A stretch of 64,000 nt of DNA from Elephas maximus indicus (Eukaryota > Chordata > Mammalia > Proboscidea > Elephantidae), in assembly GCF_024166365.1 (NCBI RefSeq), contig NC_064820.1, positions 61,047,501 to 61,111,500 of the forward strand. The letters run 5' to 3'. The notes under the pieces were generated by a model. It searched no databases. It was not told the origin of the DNA and saw only the letters and a program-made list of their open reading frames with translations. The position numbers were made by a program, and so were the translations under genes. How positions within the stretch are numbered: the stretch's first letter is position 1; every line of letters starts with the position of its first letter. Below are positions 10,461 to 21,803 of the stretch, in pieces.

Positions 10461-11074
10461 CATGAGAATGTAATACTCATCCCACTCCTGTCTCCTCCCT
10501 GTCAGGGATTCATAGAAATCTTAGAAAGGGCTTTGAACTTCCCACATTAAAGAGTGAACATTCAAGCCAATCCTGTCTAGATCTTATAACATAGGTGACC
10601 TCAGCTAATGTCTAGATAGCTTTTAGCATTAAGCTTTACTTCCAGAAATATTCCAAGGGAGGCTCGAGCCACTGTTCAGTGGTACATCATAAATTTCTCC
10701 TAGCTTCTAGCCCTGAAAGTACTCTCAAACTCATCATTAAAACAAAATTTTACTATACTCTTCAAGTATTTCATAATGATCATATATATTCTATAAAAGG
10801 AAAAAATAGTTTAAAAAAAATAGAAAAAGCCAGTTAATCTGTTCCTTTTGTGAACCTTGGACTTGTATCACCCTTTGTCTGTCCCGGACTTTGACCCTTG
10901 CCAGCAACTTTGTGCTGTTCTTTAATCTCACTCTAGGCCACCTGGTCTGTTTCCTAGCTTCCTCTACTAATTTTTATTCCTAGTCCAGTCAACTTTAAGT
11001 ACATTCAGTCCTCAAATTGGTTTTATATCTCTCCAGGACTTTCCATAATGGACAATAAACCCTTTTATTCCCGG
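10461..11074. other. Unassigned unique-looking sequence
   Basis: I see no gene or assignable repeat. Around 11,050 a GACAATAAACCCTTTTATT motif looks like a polyadenylation-type signal but has no supporting gene structure. Confidence 0.35.
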
Positions 11075-11076
11075 TC

Positions 11077-11160
11077 ATGGGGATGGTGCAGGACCAGGCA
11101 GCATTTCCTTCTGTCGTGCATCCTGAGCTCTGCTGACTAGATGGCAGCTAACTACAACGT
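11077..11160 (+). mobile_element. RTE 3' terminal fragment
   Basis: Short piece: GGGGATGGTGCAGGACCAGG, CCTTCTGTCGTGCATCCTGA and a GATGGCAGCTAACTACAAC end, matching the final ~85 bases of the RTE. Confidence 0.65.
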
Positions 11161-11265
11161 AATTACCCTGAAGATCTCGGCCAGTTCCTTCCTTAATAGT
11201 TAAGGCAGCTCTTGGCTGCCCTCTTCTGGGATCGGGTCCCCAAGCCTCCCATTCCTGTTGACCCG

Positions 11266-11436
11266 AAAAAACCAAAACCAAACCCATTGCCGTCGGTTCA
11301 ATTCCGACTCACAGTAACCCTAGGCAACAGAGTAGAATTGCTCCACAGGGCTTCCAAGGAGTGGCTAGTGGATTCAAACTGCCAACCTTTTGGTTAGCAG
11401 CCGAGCTCTTTATCACTGTACCACCGGGGCGTTTCC
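11266..11436 (-). repeat. AfroSINE (antisense)
   Basis: AAACCAAAACCAAACCC tail, GTCGGTTCAATTCCGACTC, GGATTCAAACTGCCAACC and the head complement CCACCGGGGCG. Confidence 0.9.
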
Positions 11437-11826
11437 TCAAACCCTTTAAGTCCCAGCTTCCCTGGGAGGTGAGACAGGTGGGAGGATCACAGCTGAACAT
11501 CTGTGATTCTCGTCCTCTATCGCTGGCATGCGATCTGACCAATGCTATTATACCTGACTATATCTAGTTTTTTTTATCTCTTAAGGATTATAACTAGATT
11601 ACCAACTAGGAAGTTTTCTGCAAAAAAAAAAAAAGGAAGAAATGCTAGACCTTTCAGGCAATGTGACCTTAAGTGAATTCAATAAATGTAGTCAACATTA
11701 TCTGGCAGAATTTCTTAAATTATCTCATCTAAAAATGTCATATATAGGTTGCATGCCATAATAATTAATAAATGCATCAATGGGTTTTTTTTTTTTTTTT
11801 TAACTTTCACATCATTCTGCATGGCT

Positions 11827-11833
<7 letters not shown>

Positions 11834-11867
<34 letters not shown>

Positions 11868-13178
11868 AACTTTTATTAAGCTTCAAGTGAACGTTTACAA
11901 ATCCAATCAGTCTGTCACATATAAGTTTACATACATCTCACTCCCTAGTCCCACTTACTCTCCCCGTCTTGAGTCAGCCCTTTCAGTCTCTCCTTTCTTG
12001 ACAATTTTGCCGGCTTCCCTCTCTCTCTATCCTCCCATCCCCCCTCCAGACAAGAGTTGCCAACTCAATCTCAAGTGTACACCTGATATAATTAGCTCAC
12101 TCTTCATCAGCGTCTCTCTCCCACCCGCTGACCAGTCCCTTTCATGTCTGATGAGTTGTCTTCAGGGATGGTTCCTGTCCTGTGTCAACAGAAGGTCTGG
12201 AGAGCATGACCGCCGGGATTCCTCCAGTCTCAGTCAGACCATTAAGTTTGGTCTTCTTATGAGAATTTGGGGTCTGCATCCCACTGCTCTCCTGCTCCCT
12301 CAGGGGTCCTCTGCTGTGCTCCCTGTCAGGGCAGTCATCGATTGTGGCCGGGCACCAACTAGTTCTTCTGGTCTCAGGATGATGTAGGTCTCTGGTTCAT
12401 GTGGCCCTTTCTGTCTCTTGGGCTCTTAGTTGTCATGTGGGCTTGGTGTTCTTCATTTTCCTTTGCTCCAGGTGGGTTGAGACCAATTGCTGCATCTTAG
12501 ATGGCTGCTTGTTAGCATTTAAGACCCCAGACGCCACATTTCAAAGTGGGATGCAGAATGATTTCATAATAGAATTATTTTGCCAATTGACTTAGAAGTC
12601 CCCGCAAACCATGTTCCCCAGACCCCCGCGCTTGCTCCGCTGAGCTTTGAAGCATTCATTTTATCCCGGAAACTTCTTTGCTTTTGGTCCAGTCCAATTG
12701 AGCTGACCTTCCATGTATTGAGTGTTGTCTTTCCCTTCACCTAAAGCAGTTCTTATCTACTGATTAATCAATAAAAAACCCTCTCCCACCCTCCCTCCCT
12801 CCCCCCCTCGTAACCACAAAAGTATGTGTTCTTCTCAGGTTTACTATTTCTCAAGATCTTATAATAGTGGTCTTATACAGTATTTGTCCTTTTGCCTCTG
12901 ACTCATTTCGCTCAGCATAATGCCTTCCAGGTTCCTCCATGTTATGAAATGTTTCAGAGATTCGTCACTGTTCTTTATCGATGCGTAGTATTCCATTGTG
13001 TGAATATACCACAATTTATTTACCCATTCATCCGTTGATGGACACCTTGGTTGCTTCCAACTTTTTGCTATTGTAAACAGAGCTGCAATAAACATGGGTG
13101 TGCATATATCTGTTTGTATGAAGGCTCTTGTATCTCTAGGGTATATTCCGAGGAGTGGGATTTCTGGGTTGTATGGTA
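11834..13178 (-). mobile_element. 5'-truncated young L1 with target-site duplication
   Basis: A 39-base T run at 11,829-11,862 is the complemented poly(A), followed by 3' UTR (TTTTATTAAGCTTCAAGTGA, shared with the tiny copy at 50,132) and the end of ORF2. Both flanks carry TGCATGGCTAATTTT (about 11,818-11,832 and 13,179-13,193), so the insertion borders are exact to a few bases. The clean poly(A) and duplication suggest a fairly recent event. Confidence 0.93.
12859..13178 (-). pseudogene. L1 ORF2 C-terminal remnant
   Basis: The frame ending at 12,859 gives the conserved L1 ORF2 C-terminus (KLWYIHTMEYYASIKN and FITWRNLEGIMLSEMSQ are readable). ORF2 encodes endonuclease and reverse transcriptase; only the last ~100 residues remain because the element is 5'-truncated. 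It cannot make an active protein. Confidence 0.9.
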
Positions 13179-13469
13179 TGCATGGCTAATTTTTAAAGAT
13201 TAATTTTAAAAATGAAGAGCAGGAGAATATGCCCAATATTTCTAAGTTCCCAGTTTCTAGTTGTCCTCATTAATCATCTAAGAACACATAAGAATATGCA
13301 CTCCTGCTACACAAACGCACATATACACTTCTTTTCTTTGAGGTATGATTAAGAATTAAATAGCTTAGAATTTTCAGATTTTTAATTCTTTCTATTCTCC
13401 ATCCAAGAGCATAGTTTGTTCCAAAATTAAGAGCTCTTTTCTCAATTATGTGGAAAGTATTATGAGGTT

Positions 13470-14150
13470 GGGACAGAGCATAAAGAGAAAAGAAGAATTA
13501 TACATTGCTGATGGAAGTATAAAACTATATTATTCCTTCAGAAAACTGTGTGGAAGTTTCTACTAAAGTAAAATACATGCACCTATGACCCAGCATGTTC
13601 ACTTCTAACTATTTACCCAGGAGAAATGAAAATGAATACCCACATAAAACAAGAATGTTATTGCACCTTTGTTCATAATAGTCCCAAACTGGAAACACGA
13701 ATGTCCCTTTATACTTGGATGGATAAACAAATTCTGAAATATTCATACAATGGAATACTGGGAACCATAAAAAAGAATAATACTTGCAACAACATAGGTA
13801 AATCTGAAAAATATTATGCTGAGCAGACACAAAAAAGTACACATTGTTTGACTCCATTTATATAAAGTTCTAGAAAAGGCAAATAGGCAAAATTATTCTA
13901 GGGTACTAGAAGTCAGAATAGTGCAACCTGTGGTGGGGAATGGTGGGTACTGACTGGAAATGGGCACAGGGAACTTTCCAGGGTGATGGAAATATTCTGT
14001 ATGATGCCAAGGTGGCAGTTACATGGGTGTATAAAGCCAAACCAAACCTGTTGCCATCGATTGCAATTAATGGTGACCCCATACACAGGTAAAAATCATT
14101 GAACTCTACACTGAAGATTTGTGCATTTCAGACCTAAATAAATGGAAAGA
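13470..14150 (+). mobile_element. Old L1 (L1M-type) ORF2 end and 3' UTR (sense)
   Basis: AATTATACATTGCTGATGGA, GACCCAGCATGTTCACTTCT, CAATGGAATACTGGGAACCA and ATCATTGAACTCTACACTGA are typical of the last part of L1M elements. It is interrupted at 14,035-14,085 by a short SINE piece. Confidence 0.8.
14035..14085 (-). repeat. AfroSINE tail fragment (antisense)
   Basis: GCCAAACCAAACCTGTTGCC and GGTGACCCCATACACAGG; only the tail end is present. Confidence 0.6.
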
Positions 14151-14551
14151 TGTTCTATGTTCATAGATTGGAAGACTTAATATTGTTAAGATATCAGTAC
14201 TACACAAAGCTATCTATAAATTCAACACATTTCTGATCAAAACTCCAACAGCCTTCTTTACAGAAATGGGAAAACCAATTCTCAACTTTATACGGAATGG
14301 CAAGAGGCTTCAAATAGCTAAAGCAATGTTGAAAGAGAAGAACAAAGAGAGAAGGCTCATACTTCCTGATTTTAAAACATATTCTACAGCTACGGTCATC
14401 AAAATAGCCTGGTACTGGTATAACAATAGACACAGGCCAATGGAATAGAATTGAGAGTCCATAAATAAACCCACATATCTACGGTCAACGGATTTTTGAC
14501 AAGAGTGCTAAGCCCATTCATTAGGAAAAGAAGAGTCTCTTCAATAAATGG

Positions 14552-14726
14552 AAACTCTGGTAGCATAGTGGTTAAAAGCTACAGCTGCTAACCAAAATGT
14601 GTGCAGTTCAAATCCACCAGGTGCTCCTTGGAGACTGGATGGGGCAGTTCTACTCTGTCCTATAGGGTCACTATGAGTTGGAATCGACTTGACGGCAACG
14701 AATTTGGTTTTGTTTTTTTTTTTTGG
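14552..14726 (+). repeat. AfroSINE with 14-bp target duplication (sense)
   Basis: The element runs from AAACTCTGGTAGCATAGTGG to a T-rich tail and is flanked by TCTTCAATAAATGG at 14,538-14,551 and 14,727-14,740. The host is L1 sequence, so the duplication defines the insertion precisely. Confidence 0.95.
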
Positions 14727-14967
14727 TCTTCAATAAATGGTGTTGGGAAAATTGGATTTCCACGTGCCAAAAAGTGAAACAGGATATTTGCCTCACACCA
14801 GATACGAAAACAAATTCAAAATGCATTAACGGCCTAAATGTGTAAACTAAAACCATAAAATTCTTAGAAGAAAATGAAGGAGCAAAAGTATTTTCAGGCC
14901 CAGCTTTTAACAATGGATTGTCTAATATAAAAACAAAAGCATAAACAGCAAAAGACAAAATAAATGG

Positions 14968-15532
14968 AATTGTCTTAGTTACCTAGTGCTGCTATAACAG
15001 AAATACCACAAATGGATGGATTTAACAAACAAAAATTTATTTTCTCATAGTTTAAAAACCAAAAACCAAACCTGTCGCCATAAAGTCGATTCTGACTCAC
15101 AGCAACCCTATAGGACAGAGTAGAATTGCCCCGTATGTTTACAAGGATCCACTGATGGATTTGAACTGCCGACCTTTTCGTCAGCAACCAAATATTTAAC
15201 TACTGTGCCACCGTGGGGCTTTAAGTCTGAGTTCACAGAACTGGCTGTAGTAGAAGGCTTTCTTTGTCAGCTCAGGGAGAAGGTCCTTGTTCCTTGGCTC
15301 CTTGACGATCCTCATGTGGCTTGGCAGCTATCTTCCCCATCTCTGCTTCTTCAATTCCTTGTTTAATCTACTCCTTTTATATCTCAGGAGAAAATGCCTC
15401 AAGACAAACCTTAAACTAATACTGTCTCATTAACATAACAAAAGAAATCCTATTCTTAAATGGGATTATAACCACAGGTATAGTAGGATTTACAATACGT
15501 ATTTTTGGGAGGCATGATTTAATCTATAACTG
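14968..15532 (-). mobile_element. MLT1-type LTR (antisense) carrying an AfroSINE
   Basis: TTGTCTTAGTTACCTAGTGC at the left, CATGATTTAATCTATAAC at the right; the SINE at 15,053-15,222 splits it. It sits inside L1 ORF2 sequence, so it is younger than that L1. Confidence 0.8.
15053..15222 (-). repeat. AfroSINE (antisense)
   Basis: AAAACCAAAAACCAAACC tail, AAAGTCGATTCTGACTCAC, GATTTGAACTGCCGACC and CCACCGTGGGGC head. Third-level insertion: L1, then LTR, then SINE. Confidence 0.9.
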
Positions 15533-15856
15533 GGACCTCATAAAAATTGCAAACTTTCGTTCATCAAAAGAATTTACCAAAAATGTGAAAAGATAAGCTA
15601 CCAACTGGGAGAACATCTTCAGAAATCATATATCCAATAATAATCTAATAACCAAAATATATATATAATTTTGATAATTTAACAATAACAAGATAAATGA
15701 TTCAATCATAAAATGGACAAAGGACTTCAACAGACATTTCTCCATGGAGGACATTCAAATGGTCACCAAACACATGAAAAGAAGCTCAACATCATTAGCC
15801 ATCAGAGAGATGCAAATCAAACCAACAATGAGATACCGTTTCACTCCCACTAGCAT

Positions 15857-16430
15857 GGCCCACAGTCAACGCCCATGGAAGCAGCAGTCAAGAAATCAAA
15901 AGACGCATTGCATTGCAAAAGACCTCTTTAAAGTGTTAAAAAGCAAAGATGTCACTTTAAGGACTAAAGTGCACCTGACCTAAGCCATAGTGTTCTCAAT
16001 CGCTTCATATGCATGTGAAAGCTGTACAATGAATAAGGAAGACCGAAGAATTGATGCCTTTGAATTATGGTGTTGGTGGAAAATACTGACTATACCATGG
16101 ACTGCCAGAAGAACTAACAAATATGTCTTGGAAGTAGTACAGCTAGAATGCTCCTTAAAGAAGAGGGTGGTGAAACTTGGTTCTCACTTATTTCGGACAT
16201 ATTATCAGGAGGGACCAGTTCCTGAAGAAGGACATCAGGCTTGGTAGAGTAGAGGGTCAGCGATAGGCAGGAAGACCCTCAAAGAGATGGGATGACACAG
16301 TGGCTGCAATGATGGGCCTAAGCATAGCAACGATTGTGAGAATTCAGCAGGACTGGACAGTGTTCCATTCTATTGTACATGAGGTTGCTATGAGTTAGAA
16401 CCGACTCCATGACACCAAACAACAACAATG
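15857..16430 (+). mobile_element. RTE LINE 3' part
   Basis: Starts at CAGTCAACGCCCATGGAAGC and reaches the AACAACAACA tail. Broken reading frames include YACESCTMNKEDRRIDAFELWC, the conserved C-terminal part of the RTE reverse-transcriptase ORF. It inserted into L1 ORF2. Confidence 0.9.
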
Positions 16431-16536
16431 TACAATGGAATGTTGCTTAGCCAGCAGGAAAAATGAAGTCTTGAGACATTCTACAACGCGGACTGAGCTT
16501 AAAGACACTATGCTGAGTGAAGTAAGTATTTCCTGA

Positions 16537-17300
16537 GGTTTTAAAAGCTTGCAAGGAGCCATCTAAGGTACAAAATTGGTCTCTATTTGCCTGGAGCAAC
16601 AGAGGAAGAAGGAGAGTCAGGAATAGGAGGAAATGGAATGTGTGACTAATTAATGCCTCATGAAAACTACCTCCTTTGTGATGAAACCAGAAGAACTGGA
16701 TGGCGCCTGGCTACCGTTACTGAACATTTTGATCAAAGATTCTGTAGATGACTTCTGATCAAAAGGGGAGAAATGCAGAACAGAATTTGAAATTCTTATG
16801 GACACCAGACTTTCTGGAGCCATGGAGACTGGATGAAGCCCTGAAACTATTGCCCTGAGATAATCTGTAAACTTTAAACCAAAAATATCCCCTGAGGTCT
16901 TCTTAAAACCAAACAATAGTTAACTAGTAAAGAATGTTTCCCTTGAGCATTGTGCTCTTTTAGAAGCTGTCTATATGGGATCACATTGGCAACAGCAACT
17001 CAAAAGATTAGATGGGAGCCGTAGGGGACAGTGAGCTTATATTAATTGGGGAGGAACAATTCAGAAAAGGAGGGTGAGAACAGTTGCACAACTGGAAGAA
17101 TGTAGTCAATTTCACTGAATTATACATGCAGAAACTGTTGAATTGCTGTGCATATTCTCAACAACAACAAAATAAGTAAATTTAATAAAAAAGATTTGTG
17201 CATTTTACTAGATATAAATTATATCTCAATTGAAAGCAGAAATAAAGAAAAGGAGATTGGAAAATCAAACAGTGAGAGGGCTAAAAAAGAGAGCTGCCAG
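16537..17300 (+). mobile_element. L1 3' UTR sequences (sense)
   Basis: GAAACCAGAAGAACTGGATG and the GCGCCTGGCTACCG segment match the L1 3' UTR at 33,967. Bases 17,190-17,260 hold a second, older L1M end (GATTTGTGCATTTTACTAGA). Confidence 0.7.
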
Positions 17301-17445
17301 TTAAGGGATGCCTAACTTAGAATACCCCATCCCTATCCAAGTACCTGTACAAATCCACCCATCTGTCATTTTGCCATTCTGTGGTGATTTGGGTGTTGCT
17401 ATTTTTATTATGCTAGAAGTTACCCCACTAGTATTCCAAATACCA

Positions 17446-17509
17446 GCTGGGTCATTCGTGTTGGATAGCTGGGTCATTCATGTTGGATAGCTGGGTCATT
17501 CATGTTGGA
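17446..17509. repeat. 22-bp tandem repeat, about 2.9 units
   Basis: Unit GCTGGGTCATTCATGTTGGA plus TA, repeated at 17,446, 17,468 and 17,490 with one G/A difference. It is a local expansion inside the RTE leader. Confidence 0.9.
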
Positions 17510-17535
17510 CTCAGAGAAGCCTCCAGACTAAGATA

Positions 17536-17703
17536 AAACCAAAAAACCAAACCCATTGCCACTGAGTCAATTCCGACTTATAGCAACCCTATAGGACAGA
17601 GTAGAACTGCCCCATAGAGTTCCCAAGGAGTGCCTGGTGGATTCGAATGGCCTACCTTTTTGTTAGCAGCCATAGCGCTTAACCACTACACCACCAGGGT
17701 TTC
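17536..17703 (-). repeat. AfroSINE (antisense)
   Basis: AACCAAAAAACCAAACCC, CACTGAGTCAATTCCGACTT, CTGGTGGATTCGAATGG, CCACCAGGGTTTCC. Confidence 0.93.
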
Positions 17704-17850
17704 CAAACTAAGATAGGCCAGGAAGAAAGGTCTGGTAATCTACTTCTGAAAATTTGCCATTGAAAACCCTGTGGATGATGACAGAATATTGTCTGATACA
17801 GTGCTGGAAGATGAGCCTCCTAGGTTGGAAGCCACACATAGTGGCTGTAA

Positions 17851-18396
17851 GGAAGGACTGTGGTATTTCAAATACCGATATTTCAAACACCAGTATTTCA
17901 AATATCAGCAGTGTCACTCATGGTAGATAGGTTTCAGTGGACCCTCCAGATAAGGCAGGCTAGCAAAAAGGCCTGTCAACTGACTTCTGAAAATCAGCCA
18001 GTGAAAACCCTATGGATCACAATAGAACATTGTCCTATATAAACCAAAAAAACCAAACCTGTTGCTGTCGAGTCAATTTGACTCACAGTGACCCTATAAG
18101 GACAGAGTAAAATTGCCCCATAGAGTTTCCAAGGAGCACCTGGTAGATTCGAACTGCCAGCCTTTCAGTTAGCAGCTGTAGCACTGAATCACTATGCCAC
18201 TAAGGTTTCCAACTTTTCGTATGCAGTGCTAGAAAATGAGCCCCCTGTGTTGGAAGGTACTGAAAATACACTTTAACTATGGACTCGAGCACAACAACTA
18301 TTGTGAAGACGTGTGGGCTCCGGTAATGAGTGTTTTGTTTTGTTGTACGTGGGGTTGCCGTTGAGTCAAAGCCAACTTGACAGCAATAACAACAGC
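17851..18396 (+). mobile_element. Internally deleted RTE element, split by an AfroSINE
   Basis: A second leader copy (TCAGCAGTGTCACTCATGGT, GGCCTGTCAACTGACTTCTG). After the SINE come GCTAGAAAATGAGCCCCCTG and the RTE end (GTCAAAGCCAACTTGACAGC with an AATAACAACA tail). A 16-bp motif around TATTTCAAATACC is triplicated at 17,873-17,920. Confidence 0.7.
18040..18210 (-). repeat. AfroSINE (antisense)
   Basis: AACCAAAAAAACCAAACC, GTCGAGTCAATTTGACTCAC, GTAGATTCGAACTGCCAGCC. It splits the RTE derivative. Confidence 0.92.
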
Positions 18397-20363
18397 GATG
18401 ATATCCAGTTAGAAATAAAATATGTTTTAAAAGTTTACTTCTAATTCTATATGAGGTCCCCATATATCACAGTAGTTTTCTAGGCTTTTCCTTTTGCTCA
18501 GGACCTGGTAAACATCCTGAGAGAACTGAATTTTGGCCTTGGAACTAGGGCTGTTTTCATAGGCATGCAACCTGTGCAGCCTAACTTAATGGTTAAAATT
18601 GGAGCCATTATTCCCTGTCCTTGAGTATAAAGAATGTGACCCACCTGGAGCTGGAGTCACAAGGACACAACAACTGTGCCCTGAGGTACAAAAGCAATAG
18701 CTAGGACAATCTTGGAAAACATCTTTTAGGAAACCTTTCACATAAACAAATACTTAGAGCACAAAAGACCCACATATTTTCCATTCTTATCTATTCTATT
18801 AGCATTTTGCAAATGGTGAGATTTGTTGGCCCACTGAAGATCCTCCTGACTGTCCTTACTAAAACTTGTACCAGTGATTATTAAGAAAGACAAGGCAAAA
18901 TGAAGAATCACGGTGATTTAGCAGTTTTTAGCCAATCTGTGAAAAGGTGAAGCTTTTAATGATTTTACCCATTTGTGATGTCAATGTATGCTGTTGATTC
19001 TGTAACATTCCTCAGACTCGGGCAGAGATAGCTCTGGCAGCATGCTTGTCTATTGCCCACTTTTGCCTCTTGGCATAGATGCTGAATAAAATCTTTCTTC
19101 TTGCTTTGCTATAACTTTGTGCTGATTTTACCCTAGGGCAAGTCACACAGAATCTTGTACACAGAAGGGCTTCATGCTTGGTTTAACGTTCTCCTGCCAC
19201 GGTCTTAAAATTCTTAACCATTTTATCTTTGAACCTGTGTTTTATATGCGAAGTTCAGTGATACAACAAAGCGTGTGTGTGAGCAGAGATATGTGCAATA
19301 TGTGTGTCCACAGTTCATTGTCACCCCTTTTGCATATACCGTTTACAATGTCCACGAGCACAGAATTCAAATGGACTCAGGATGGGTTGGAGTTGTGTGA
19401 GACTCAAAGCAAATATAAAGTGTGTTAACGCTATGACTGAGTAGAGAAGGAGGTCATGACAGCCTCCCAGAGGCTGCACTTTCTGTTTGAACAAGAACTT
19501 AGCTCCAATACTTTAGAAATAGGTAATGGTGTTCTAAGCAACATGAACCACCGAGGAACCCTGTCATATCCTCCTGCACCCATGTTAATCTCCTCTACTA
19601 GCCAGGGAAAGTGGTAACTTAGAAAGCATGGGAGACATCGGGCAACTCAGAGCTCCTTTTCCTTTCAGGGCTTCCTGACTCATCAGAAAGCTGAAGGTGT
19701 AGCCTGTTGGTAGAATGTGCGCTTGTGAAGAAGTGAAAAAAAAACAGATGAGTCAATTTTGTACAGTGTTTCCACAGTTCTGATAAAAACAAAACTATTG
19801 GGCAAAGAACTAAGTTTGGCCTTTTGTCTCTGGTTTCTGATAATAACCTGAGCGATTAAGGTAACTTTTGTCTTTCTAAAACAGCCAGACCACACTTAAA
19901 CATGTATAAATGACCTGGGTGTGCAGCAACTCCTAGGCAGCAGGTCTCAGGAAAGGAGGAGACAGGATGAGACACCTGCTGCCTCACCTCTGAAACTTGA
20001 TGCTTACCCATATAGCTTGCCACTTAGGCTTCAGAGTATAAACATGGCCAGCTGAGGGACCTCGTGGTCTCCTCAGCTATGGTGCTAGGTGAAGAATGCT
20101 TAGCATAAGCTTTCAGCTCACTTAATTAGGTCTACCTGGCCAGGGGGAGACTGGCAGAGAATAGCCTACCCCCATGCAAGTCCCTCATGCACAACACAAA
20201 GTGGGGTATGTGTGGAAGAGTCATCATCTCTGCTGGATAGCTTTTGAACGGCCGGGGGTGGGGGCAGGGACTGCTTACCATGGAATTTTTCTGGTTGTGT
20301 GCTGCCTGCTTCTTTTTGTGACTACCCTGTGTTCAGGCTTTTATGGAATTGATGTGACATCCA
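18397..20363. other. Mostly unassigned sequence
   Basis: I see no gene. At 18,960-19,150 there is an LTR-like R/U5 arrangement (GCTGAATAAAATCTTTCTTC followed by a pyrimidine-rich stretch), which may be the end of an eroded ERV LTR, but I cannot define both ends. Confidence 0.4.
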
Positions 20364-20541
20364 TGAAAAAAAAAAAAAAAAAAAAACGACCATTGCTGTC
20401 GAGTCAATTCTAACTCATAGCAACCATCTAGGGCAGAGTAGAACTGCCTCACAGGGTTTCCAAGGAGTACCTGGTAGATTCAAGCTGCTGACCTTTTGGT
20501 TGGCAGCCATATCTCTTAACTACTACTCCACTAGGGTTTCT
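20364..20541 (-). repeat. AfroSINE with long A tail (antisense)
   Basis: A 21-base A run, then CATTGCTGTCGAGTCAATTC, AGAGTAGAACTGCCTCACAG and CCACTAGGGTTTC. The A run stands where other copies have the CAAACC-rich tail. Confidence 0.9.
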
Positions 20542-20937
20542 ATGAAGGAACTGTTATTAACAACTGGTGCCCTTTTTCTAATGGCCTCTTGACTATCTAG
20601 AGATCAGGGACCACCTGTGAAGACCATGCAGTTTTGCCGAGTTGTCTGGCAATATGCTTGTAAGAGTTATAAAATATGAATTGTATAAATTTGGGGATTC
20701 CCCATATGACTTAAATGCACTTAAATTTGCATATAAAATTGACATTTCACAGCATATAATGAATGGTTATTATGGATTGAATTGTGTCCCCTCAAAAAAG
20801 AGTGTTGGAATCCTAACACCTCTACCTATGGATGTAATCCTGTTTAGAAACAGGATTTTCTTTGTTAAATTAATGAGGCAATATTCATGTAGGGTGTGTC
20901 CTAAAGCCAATCACTTCTGAGTGACAAAAAAAAGCTC

Positions 20938-21017
20938 TAAGGAGCCGCTGGTGGGTTCAAATTTCCAGTCTTTCGGTTAGCAGCCCAGTTCTTAACCACT
21001 GCACAACCAGGGCTCTG
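20938..21017 (-). repeat. AfroSINE head fragment (antisense)
   Basis: CTAAGGAGCCGCTGGTGGGT to CACAACCAGGGCTC; the tail half is missing. Confidence 0.8.
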
Positions 21018-21362
21018 ATATTTAAACTAGGGAGTCAAAAATGTTCCAAAGATGAGAGAACTTCCAGAGATTCTTTTACCCCATGGTATGGGTGTTGCCA
21101 TGGAGACAGGGGTCAGAACACTGTTTATACAATCACAATTTACCCTAAAAACAGAGCTTTTAGTCTTATCTTGGAGTTTCCATTTCTTGAAACTGACTGC
21201 ATAGAGATAAGTCTTCAAAGAGCCTAATGCCTAAGGCAAATTGGTCTTTACTAAGCCACCTACTAGGCTGTTGTTTGACTTAAAGGTGACTTTAGGAGTT
21301 TTCTCAGGGTTCAAGATTCAAAAGATCTCAGGGTAATGGCCTGAGCGGGACACCCCAACGCC

Positions 21363-21522
21363 AAACCAAAACCAAAAACCAAACCTTCAACTTCCAGTTG
21401 ATTTTGACTTATAGCAACCCTATAGAACAGAGTAGAACTGCCTCATCTTGCCTGGTATATTCAAACTGCCGACCTTTAGGTTAGCAGCCCTAGCATGTGA
21501 CGACTACACCACCAGGGTTTCC
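21363..21522 (-). repeat. AfroSINE (antisense)
   Basis: AACCAAAACCAAAAACCAAA tail, TTGATTTTGACTTATAGCAA, GACCTTTAGGTTAGCAGCC, CCACCAGGGTTTCC. A short deletion removes part of the middle. Confidence 0.9.
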
Positions 21523-21803
21523 AAAGAGCTCCTGGGACCCCAGAAATCCGGATTCCAGGAGAATTACAGCTGTTCCTCAGTTATAAAAGAGAATGGATTA
21601 GACTCAAAGGAACCCATACATGGGGGAAAACAGATGACATGTGAGGATCATCAAGGAACCCAGACTACTGATTTGGAAGGAATTGACATGACCCCGATTT
21701 GGACTGTTAACCTCCAGAGCTGTGAGAAAATAAATGTCTGTTCTTTAAAGCCACCGACTTGTGGTATTTCTGTTACAACAGTACTAAGTAGCTAACATAA
21801 GTT

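Larger units (their letters stand above)
14150..16530 (+). mobile_element. L1 ORF2 C-terminal half, split by three later insertions
   Basis: Consecutive L1 segments run 14,150-14,551, 14,727-14,967, 15,533-15,856 and 16,431-16,530. They encode fragments such as MGKPILNFIRNGKRLQIAK and YSTATVIKIAWYWYNNRH of the ORF2 C-terminal region, and the order is collinear. Insertions between them are an AfroSINE, an MLT1 LTR (itself hit by an AfroSINE) and an RTE. Stops and frameshifts show it is long dead. Confidence 0.85.
17350..17850 (+). mobile_element. Internally deleted RTE element, split by an AfroSINE
   Basis: CACCCATCTGTCATTTTGCC leader, GTATTCCAAATACCAGCTGG, then after the SINE GGTCTGGTAATCTACTTCTG and GTGCTGGAAGATGAGCC. 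A 22-bp unit is tandemly triplicated at 17,446-17,509. Confidence 0.75.
20766..21803 (+). mobile_element. MLT1-type LTR, split by SINE insertions
   Basis: Left end TTATGGATTGAATTGTGTCC (20,766-20,937) and right end CTGTGAGAAAATAAATGTCT through CAGTACTAAGTAGCTAAC (21,523-21,803). Two antisense AfroSINE pieces and about 345 bases of unassigned sequence lie between them. That the two ends belong to one LTR is inferred from order and orientation. Confidence 0.6.

Noticed and set aside
11749..12387. 212-codon plus-strand open frame beginning with a Phe run
   Set aside because: It reads through the complemented poly(A) and the antisense 3' UTR of the L1 insertion.
14552..14640. tRNA gene from the A-box/B-box pair in AfroSINEs
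   Set aside because: The motifs belong to the SINE head; no cloverleaf with acceptor stem and anticodon arm is preserved.
17446..17509. CRISPR-like direct repeats
   Set aside because: The repeats are contiguous tandem units without spacers, in a mammalian retroelement.
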